This document shows positions 37,718 to 42,777 of a DNA stretch of 42,777 nucleotides, one piece after another (position 1 is the stretch's first letter; the number at the start of each line of letters is the position of its first letter). The DNA lies in contig CBDUNF010000004.1 of assembly GCA_965368515.1 (NCBI GenBank), positions 1 through 42,777 of the forward strand. The letters run 5' to 3'. The position numbers and the translations under genes are program-made. Source of the stretch: JAAETI01 sp965368515. GTDB lineage: Bacteria; Actinomycetota; Acidimicrobiia; Spongiisociales; UBA5794. The notes under the pieces are model-generated. The model did no database searches and was not told the DNA's origin. It was given only the letters and a program-made list of their open reading frames with translations.

Positions 37718-38430
37718 AGATACTTGCAATTGACACCGCAACGAGTGCCTCATCAGTTGCGCTCGGCGACGGAGACCGCCTCGTGGCCATGTCGGTGCGG
37801 GTTGATCGGCGCGGGCACGGCGGCTTTCTGGTGCCGGCGATTGACTTTGCGTTCGAGTCAGCGGGGTGGAAGCCCCAGGACGTCGATGTGATCGCGGTCG
37901 ACGTCGGACCCGGACTCTTTACCGGGATCAGGGCGGGAATCTCCACAGCGCAAGCGATCGCCGCCGCCATCGGAGCGCCGATCGTTACGGTCAGTTCGCT
38001 GACCGCGCTGGCGGTGCGGGCAGCAACGGGACGGCGCCGTATCTGGCCCGTGGTCGACATCCGGCGTGGCCAATACGCGACTCGGCCGTTCCAACCAGTT
38101 CCAGGCGGAGTCGCCCCTGACGGTCCTCCTGAGATCGTTACTGCTGAAGCTCTACATAACCTCATCGAGAGCGATGCGGAAGACACATTGTTGGTAGGCG
38201 ACACCGCTGACTTCCCGGCTCAGGTGATGCGGGGGCTGCACCGAGCCAAGAAGGGTCGGCCCCGCTTTCCCTCCGCGGATGTGCTCCTCGAGATCGCCGA
38301 CTTCCGGGCGGAGCGAGACAACTTCGTTCGTCCCGAGGATGTCAGGCCGCTCTATATGCGAGAACCCGACGCCGAGATCAATTGGAGCGACTTCCGCGAT
38401 GAGGGCGTCTGGCCGGGAGCGTCGGAATGA
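37714..38430 (+). CDS. tsaB: tRNA threonylcarbamoyladenosine biosynthesis protein TsaB
   Basis: TsaB is the non-catalytic partner of TsaD in t6A synthesis. From GTG 37714 the product is 238 residues with the ASKHA-fold opening MKILAIDTATSASSVAL, the VDVGPGLFTGIRAGISTAQ motif, ATGRRRIWPVVDIRRGQ and a C-terminal region ending in VRPLYMREPDAE. The frame upstream lies in tsaE and is not TsaB-like. It overlaps tsaE and rimI by four bases each. Confidence 0.95.
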   Translation: MKILAIDTATSASSVALGDGDRLVAMSVRVDRRGHGGFLVPAIDFAFESAGWKPQDVDVIAVDVGPGLFTGIRAGISTAQAIAAAIGAPIVTVSSLTALAVRAATGRRRIWPVVDIRRGQYATRPFQPVPGGVAPDGPPEIVTAEALHNLIESDAEDTLLVGDTADFPAQVMRGLHRAKKGRPRFPSADVLLEIADFRAERDNFVRPEDVRPLYMREPDAEINWSDFRDEGVWPGASE

Positions 38431-38939
38431 TGACTGTGCTGCCTCCGGCTCTATTTCGGCCCATGATCCTTTCCGACGTGCCCACCGTGCTGGAGCTCGA
38501 ACGGGCAACCTACCCGCAGCCGTGGAGTGAGGGCACCTTTCGTGATGAGCTGAGCCGTTCGGACCGCGTGTACGTCGTTGCCGAGCGGGACGATGCCCTC
38601 GTCGGCTTTGCCGGCTTGATGCTCATCGAGGAGGACGCTCACGTGACAACCCTTGCGGTGAAAAGCAATGTGAGAAAAGCCGGTCTCGGCACCCGGCTGA
38701 TGCTCTATTTGATTGGTGCCGGCCTGGACCGAGGTGCTCGCAATCTGACCCTCGAGGTAAGGGCTACAAATGACGGTGCGCAACGGCTCTACAACCGCTT
38801 TGGCATGGTGGCCGTCGGTGTCCGCAAGCACTACTACCGGGATGATGATGCCGTGATCATGTGGGCTACCGACATCGACCAGCCCGAGTACGCCGCCAGG
38901 TTGGCGGCGATAACTCGAGGTCTCGAGGAGCGATCATGA
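38427..38939 (+). CDS. rimI: Ribosomal protein S18-alanine N-acetyltransferase-like (RimI)
   Basis: RimI acetylates the N-terminus of S18 or, in some bacteria, other proteins. The 170-residue GNAT product has FRPMILSDVPTVLELERATYPQPWSEGTF, VTTLAVKSNVRKAGLGTRLM, the LEVRATNDGAQRLYNRFGM motif and HYYRDDDAVIMW, all typical of RimI. It begins at the first of two adjacent ATGs (38427). Its tsaB-rimI-tsaD position is widespread. It overlaps tsaD by four bases. Confidence 0.93.
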   Translation: MMTVLPPALFRPMILSDVPTVLELERATYPQPWSEGTFRDELSRSDRVYVVAERDDALVGFAGLMLIEEDAHVTTLAVKSNVRKAGLGTRLMLYLIGAGLDRGARNLTLEVRATNDGAQRLYNRFGMVAVGVRKHYYRDDDAVIMWATDIDQPEYAARLAAITRGLEERS

Positions 38940-39946
38940 CCAGTCCACTCATCCTCGGAATCGAGACAAGTTGTGACGAGACCGGTGTCGCTGTGGTCTC
39001 CGGCAACGAGATCCTCGCCACCGTGCTGTCATCGCAGATCGATGCCCACGCCAGGTTCGGGGGAGTGGTGCCTGAGGTGGCGGCTCGTGCTCATGTCGAG
39101 GCGATCCGGCCCATGGTGCATTTGGCGCTGCGGCGAGCCGGTGTTCACTCGGATCAGCTGGATGCAATCGCGGCAACCCGCGGCCCGGGCCTTATCGGCG
39201 CGCTGATGGTCGGCTACTCCTTCGCTAAAGCGATGGCGTGGACGCTCGAGACTCCTTTCATTGGAGTGGATCATATGGAGGGGCATCTGTTTGCTCCCCG
39301 TCTGGAGCACCAGGACTTCGAGCCGCCTGCCATTGTCTTGCTCGCATCCGGCGGGCATAGCCAGATCGTGCATGTGCGCAGTTGGGGTGAGTACGAGATC
39401 CTCGGTTCGACAATCGACGATGCCGCCGGCGAAGCTTTCGACAAGATCGCCCGGTTCATGGGTCTGGGTTTCCCCGGCGGTCCCGCTATCGACAAAGCTG
39501 CTGAAGGCGGCGACCCCGACATCGTGAAGTTTCCCAGGGCGCTGCGGGACCAGCCCTACAACTTCTCGTTTTCTGGACTCAAGACATCCGTGGTGACCTA
39601 CCTGGAAAAAGCCAAGGCATCGAACTCGGTTCCGCCGCTGCCCGACGTTGCTGCCGCGGTCCAGGAAGCGATCGTAGATGTACTCGTTGCGAAGACCTTC
39701 AACGCGGTCGAAGCAACAGGCGTGATGCGTGTCGCCGGCGGCGGCGGAGTCTTGGCCAACCGGCGGCTCCGATTCAAGCTGGCCGAAGAAGCAGACAAGC
39801 GCGGCGTCGCTTTCCACCTGCCCTCGCCCGCTCTTTGCACCGACAACGGGGCGATGATCGCCGCGGCCGGTGAGTTCCGGCTGGAGCGAGGCGACGTGAC
39901 GCCGTGGGGCGTTGACGTCAGCTCCTCGCTGCGGCTCGGCGGCTAG
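38936..39946 (+). CDS. tsaD: tRNA N6-adenosine threonylcarbamoyltransferase TsaD
   Basis: TsaD transfers the threonylcarbamoyl group to A37 of tRNA. From ATG 38936 the product is 336 residues: ILGIETSCDETGVAVV, the metal ligands His113 and His117 in VDHMEGHL, VLLASGGHSQIV, DDAAGEAFDKIARFMGLGFPGG, FSFSGLKT, VAGGGGVLANRRLR and TDNGAMIAAAG. GAGGAG lies just upstream. It closes the t6A cluster; the next gene follows after five bases. Confidence 0.97.
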   Translation: MTSPLILGIETSCDETGVAVVSGNEILATVLSSQIDAHARFGGVVPEVAARAHVEAIRPMVHLALRRAGVHSDQLDAIAATRGPGLIGALMVGYSFAKAMAWTLETPFIGVDHMEGHLFAPRLEHQDFEPPAIVLLASGGHSQIVHVRSWGEYEILGSTIDDAAGEAFDKIARFMGLGFPGGPAIDKAAEGGDPDIVKFPRALRDQPYNFSFSGLKTSVVTYLEKAKASNSVPPLPDVAAAVQEAIVDVLVAKTFNAVEATGVMRVAGGGGVLANRRLRFKLAEEADKRGVAFHLPSPALCTDNGAMIAAAGEFRLERGDVTPWGVDVSSSLRLGG

Positions 39947-39951
39947 CCCCG

Positions 39952-41067
39952 ATGAAGCGCGGTTTTCGCCTGGGATCGGTGCAGGGTGTCGAGGTAATCG
40001 CTGATCTGTCGTTGTTCATCATCGCCGGGCTGCTGACCTGGTCGCTGTACACAGATCTCGACCGAGCATTCCCCGGCTCCAACGCGGATGCGATCCTTCT
40101 TGCTGCGGTGGTCGGGGGAGGGCTCTTCTTTGGGAGCATCTTTCTCCATGAACTGAGCCACTCTTTGGTTGCGCTGCGACGTGGACTCGGGGTGCGTCGG
40201 ATACGCCTGTTCATCTTCGGTGGCGTGTCTGAGATAGAAGAGGAAGCCGAAACACCTTCCGACGAGTTGGCGATCACTCTGGCGGGACCTGCGGTGTCGT
40301 TGGCATTGGGTGTGGTGTTCGTTCTACTCGCGTGGCCCCTTTCGTCTTCGCTGGAGATCCCATCGCGCATCGGGTTCATTCTTGGTTTCGCCAACCTGTC
40401 TATCGCTGTGTTCAATCTGCTCCCTGGACTGCCACTCGACGGAGGCCGCATGCTGCGTGCCCTGGTGTGGCGGCGTAGCGGCGATCGGTCGAAAGCAACC
40501 CGCCTAGCTGTGCTGACGGGCCGTGGTCTTGGGGCACTCCTTATGATCGGCGGTGCTGCGTTGGCGATCATCAGCGGTGACATCGGAGCCTTGTGGTTTA
40601 TGGCGATTGGGTGGTTCCTCTACGAAGCGGCATCGACCTCTGCGGTGCAAGAGCAGTTCTTGTCGAGGATCCAAGGCTTGTCTGTGGCCGATGTCATGCG
40701 CCGAACCGAGATGTCGGTCGATGGAGAGTCGACAGTTGCCGAGGCGTTGGAGTTGCACGGTTGGGGAGACAAGCTGCGTGCCATGCCGGTCTCAGTTGAT
40801 GGCCGGGTGCTCGGTGTCTTCGGCACGCGTGAGGTGATGCGGGTTGAGGCCACTGATCGCGGCCACACCCCGGTGCGGGATGCCATGTCGGCGATCGGTC
40901 CCGCCGACATCGTCCAGATCGATGCGCCGCTGCGTCGGGCATTGACGCCGGTTGAGGGGACAGCGGGCGTTCTGGTCGTTGTCGACGACGGCGAAGTTGT
41001 CGGGCTGCTCACCGCCGAGGAGTTGGCGACGATATTCGCCGACATTCGGCGGGGCCGTGCTTCTTGA
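39952..41067 (+). CDS. Site-2 protease family (M50) membrane metalloprotease with CBS-like tail
   Basis: M50 proteases cut transmembrane substrates, often in regulated intramembrane proteolysis. The 371-residue product has several hydrophobic segments, the zinc-binding HELSH (His66, Glu67, His70) and the second motif NLLPGLPLDGGRM with ligand Asp163. A CBS-domain pair occupies about residues 240-371 (SVADVMRRTEMSVDG, REVMRVE, VVDDGEVVGLLTAEEL). This is the S2P-with-CBS architecture, seen also in Rv-type proteins of mycobacteria. No substrate is evident nearby. Confidence 0.92.
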   Translation: MKRGFRLGSVQGVEVIADLSLFIIAGLLTWSLYTDLDRAFPGSNADAILLAAVVGGGLFFGSIFLHELSHSLVALRRGLGVRRIRLFIFGGVSEIEEEAETPSDELAITLAGPAVSLALGVVFVLLAWPLSSSLEIPSRIGFILGFANLSIAVFNLLPGLPLDGGRMLRALVWRRSGDRSKATRLAVLTGRGLGALLMIGGAALAIISGDIGALWFMAIGWFLYEAASTSAVQEQFLSRIQGLSVADVMRRTEMSVDGESTVAEALELHGWGDKLRAMPVSVDGRVLGVFGTREVMRVEATDRGHTPVRDAMSAIGPADIVQIDAPLRRALTPVEGTAGVLVVVDDGEVVGLLTAEELATIFADIRRGRAS

Positions 41068-41183
41068 TAGGTGCGCTCGAAGGTGTCGTGCCGCTGGCTT
41101 CTCGCAACCCGATGTAGACCGTTTCTGGCGTAACTGAGTACGTCATATCGAACGGGCATACGCAAGAACGGGGGAGAATCGGG

Positions 41184-41216
41184 GTGCTAGCAGTCGCCTT
41201 GTTCGTCTGCTAGCAC
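41184..41216 (+). promoter_or_regulatory. Additional perfect dyad upstream of groES
   Basis: GTGCTAGCAG (41184-41193) and CTGCTAGCAC (41207-41216) form a perfect 10-bp inverted repeat with a 13-base spacer. Its right arm is shared with the left arm of the first CIRCE. Confidence 0.7.
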
Positions 41217-41236
41217 TTGTACTCGGAGAGTGCTAG
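41210..41236 (+). promoter_or_regulatory. CIRCE element 1 (HrcA operator)
   Basis: CTAGCACTT, nine bases, GAGTGCTAG matches the CIRCE consensus TTAGCACTC-N9-GAGTGCTAA with only outer-base changes that keep the palindrome mostly intact. CIRCE is the HrcA heat-shock repressor site. Confidence 0.9.
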
Positions 41237-41238
41237 CC

Positions 41239-41265
41239 TTGGCACTCGACAAGTCAGACTGCTAA
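41239..41265 (+). promoter_or_regulatory. CIRCE element 2 (HrcA operator)
   Basis: TTGGCACTC, nine bases, GACTGCTAA matches CIRCE with one mismatch in each arm. It lies two bases after the first element and 21 bases before the groES ATG. Confidence 0.88.
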
Positions 41266-41286
41266 CCCTCGGAAGGAGGAAGTCGG

Positions 41287-41574
41287 ATGAATCTCAAACC
41301 CCTGGGTGACCGCATCGTGGTGAAGCCCGAGGACGAGGCCGAGTCCCGCACCGCAAGCGGACTCGTGATCCCCGATACCGCCAAAGAAAAGCCCCAGTTG
41401 GGCAAAGTACTTGCGGTAGGACCCGGCGAATTCAAGGACGGGGAGCGTATCCCGCTCGACGTCAGCGTCGGAGATGTTGTTTTCTATTCGAAGTACGGCG
41501 GCACTGAGGTCAAGGTTGAAGGTAGCGACTACCTCATCCTCTCGGCCCGTGACGTACTCGCTGTTCTCGCATAG
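41287..41574 (+). CDS. groES: Co-chaperonin GroES
   Basis: GroES caps the GroEL chamber during folding. The 95-residue product has the standard MNLKPLGDRIVVKPEDEAESRT start, the mobile loop TASGLVIPDTAKEKPQ, GKVLAVGPGEF, and VVFYSKYGGTEVKVEGSDYLILSARDVLAV at the end. AAGGAGG (41273-41279) lies seven bases before the ATG. Two CIRCE elements lie upstream, so HrcA control is expected. Confidence 0.98.
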   Translation: MNLKPLGDRIVVKPEDEAESRTASGLVIPDTAKEKPQLGKVLAVGPGEFKDGERIPLDVSVGDVVFYSKYGGTEVKVEGSDYLILSARDVLAVLA

Positions 41575-41589
41575 GAGGGCTGTTACTAA

Positions 41590-42777
41590 ATGGCTGCAAA
41601 AGAACTCAAATTCGGTGAGGAAGCCCGCCGCGGTCTCCAGGCCGGCGTCGACAAGCTCGCCAACACCGTCAAGACAACGCTCGGTCCCAAGGGCCGCAAT
41701 GTCGTCTTGGAGAAGAAGTGGGGCGCCCCCACAATCACCAACGATGGCGTAACCATCGCCAAGGAAATCGAACTCGACGACCCGTATGAGAATATGGGCG
41801 CCCAGCTCGCCAAAGAGGTTGCCAACAAGACCAACGACGTAGCCGGTGACGGCACGACGACGGCCACCGTTCTGGCACAGGCAATGGTCAAGGACGGGCT
41901 TCGTCTCGTTGCTGCCGGAGCCAACCCGATGGAGCTCAAGCTCGGCATCGAAGAGGCTGTTGCCAACGTAGTTGAGGCCATCGCCGAGGTATCGACCACC
42001 GTCGATTCCAACTCGAAGGATCAGATTGCGTATGTCGCCGCGAACTCCGCTGCGGACCGCACCATCGGTGAGCGTATCGCCGAGGCAATGAAGAAGGTCG
42101 GCAACGAGGGTGTCATCACCGTCGAAGACAGCCAGACTTTCGGTGTCGATCTCGACTTCACCGAGGGCATGCAGTTCGACAAGGGCTACATCTCCCCGTA
42201 CTTCATCACCGACCCGGATCGCCAAGAGGCTGTCATCGAGGATCCGTATATCCTCATCGCCAACTCCAAGATCAGCTCGGTTCAGGATCTTCTTCCTGTC
42301 CTCGAGAAGGTCATGCAGACCGGCAAGACCATCCTCATCCTCGCTGAGGATGTTGAGGGTGAGGCTCTCGCAACTCTCGTTGTGAACCGTCTTCGTGGCA
42401 CGTTCAGCTCAGTTGCCGTCAAGGCTCCCGGGTTTGGCGAGCGTCGCAAGGCCATGCTGCAGGACATCGCCATCCTCACGGGTGCGACCGTCATCAGCGA
42501 AGAGGTTGGACTCAAGCTCGACGGTGTGACCATCGACATGCTGGGCCGAGCCCGCAAGATCGTTGTCACCAAGGACGACACCACCATCGTTGAAGGCGCC
42601 GGAAGCCACACCGATGTTGAGGCTCGCGTCAAGCAGATCCGCCAGGAGATCGACAACTCGGACTCCGACTGGGATCGGGAGAAGCTCCAGGAGCGTCTCG
42701 CCAAGCTGTCCGGTGGCGTTGCCGTCATCAAGGTCGGCGCGGCCACTGAGGTCGAGCTCAAGGAAAAGAAGCATCGC
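41590..42777 (+). CDS. groEL: Chaperonin GroEL (3' truncated by window)
   Basis: GroEL is the ring chaperonin. Exactly 396 codons are present, running off the window end without a stop; the full protein is about 540 residues. Visible are KFGEEARRGLQAGVDKLA, TLGPKGRNVVLEKKWG, NDGVTIAKEIEL, the ATP-binding AGDGTTTATVL (85-95), GFGERRKAMLQDIAILTG and the start of the return to the equatorial domain (AKLSGGVAVIKVGAATEVE). AGGAGG at 41573-41578 precedes the ATG by eleven bases. It is co-transcribed with groES under the CIRCE elements. Confidence 0.98.
   Translation, partial: MAAKELKFGEEARRGLQAGVDKLANTVKTTLGPKGRNVVLEKKWGAPTITNDGVTIAKEIELDDPYENMGAQLAKEVANKTNDVAGDGTTTATVLAQAMVKDGLRLVAAGANPMELKLGIEEAVANVVEAIAEVSTTVDSNSKDQIAYVAANSAADRTIGERIAEAMKKVGNEGVITVEDSQTFGVDLDFTEGMQFDKGYISPYFITDPDRQEAVIEDPYILIANSKISSVQDLLPVLEKVMQTGKTILILAEDVEGEALATLVVNRLRGTFSSVAVKAPGFGERRKAMLQDIAILTGATVISEEVGLKLDGVTIDMLGRARKIVVTKDDTTIVEGAGSHTDVEARVKQIRQEIDNSDSDWDREKLQERLAKLSGGVAVIKVGAATEVELKEKKHR

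Noticed and set aside
41239..41268. TTGGCA and TAACCC as a groES promoter
   Set aside because: The implied transcript start would fall on the Shine-Dalgarno, leaving no room for ribosome binding.
1..42777. tRNA or rRNA genes, CRISPR arrays, insertion sequences, prophage
   Set aside because: I looked in the intergenic regions on both strands and saw no cloverleaf, repeat-spacer array, transposase or phage gene.

Overview
The window is one contiguous stretch of a high-GC actinobacterial chromosome. The main signs are the gene content (a DUF222/HNH endonuclease, a PadR regulator with a HAAS-domain membrane partner, short zinc-type S14, short-form adenylate kinase), the many GTG starts and a set of apparently leaderless genes. 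A deep-branching Actinomycetota, perhaps Acidimicrobiia, fits best; this is an inference, because no 16S gene is present.

Region 1 (1-12574) is the end of tuf followed by the S10 and spc ribosomal operons in canonical order, rpsJ to map, mostly with 1-8 bp start/stop overlaps. Region 2 (12628-17185) is an accessory block inserted between map and infA: a VOC protein, a DUF402 protein, a GNAT acetyltransferase, then on the minus strand a DUF222/HNH nuclease and a two-gene unit encoding a pentapeptide-repeat potassium-channel-like protein and an HDOD protein. Region 3 (17395-20641) is infA-rpmJ-rpsM-rpsK-rpsD-rpoA-rplQ with two promoter candidates and leader hairpins in front and a strong hairpin behind. 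Region 4 (20639-24322) is a second accessory block: Nudix hydrolase, padR with its membrane partner under a tiled operator, GNAT, aldo/keto reductase and a Yip1-like membrane protein. Region 5 (24324-29486) resumes the core with truA, rplM, rpsI, glmM and glmS. The glmM-glmS gap contains a recognisable glmS ribozyme followed by a hairpin that buries the glmS Shine-Dalgarno sequence. Region 6 (29579-33130) has a large unassigned membrane-anchored protein, acpS and a Thr-rich lipoprotein. Region 7 (33188-41067) is a tightly packed operon: nnr, alr, a P1 (S58) peptidase, a family-4 uracil-DNA glycosylase, tsaE, tsaB, rimI, tsaD and a site-2 protease. Region 8 (41184-42777) is groES-groEL (groEL runs off the end) behind two adjacent CIRCE elements.

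Functionally the window combines translation (ribosome, EF-Tu, IF-1, N-terminal Met removal, t6A and pseudouridine tRNA modification), transcription (rpoA), secretion (SecY), cell-envelope precursor supply (glmM, glmS, alr), acyl-carrier activation (acpS), metabolite repair (nnr), DNA repair (udg) and protein folding (groESL).

The most notable observations are the glmS ribozyme in an actinobacterial context, a sharp codon-usage breakpoint inside tuf, six stand-alone genes with a -10-like TANNNT exactly six bases before the start codon and no Shine-Dalgarno, the tiled padR operator, the tandem CIRCE array, the long acidic tail of ribosomal protein S3 and an unassigned 778-residue surface protein with three related modules. 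No tRNA, rRNA, CRISPR array, insertion sequence or prophage was seen.
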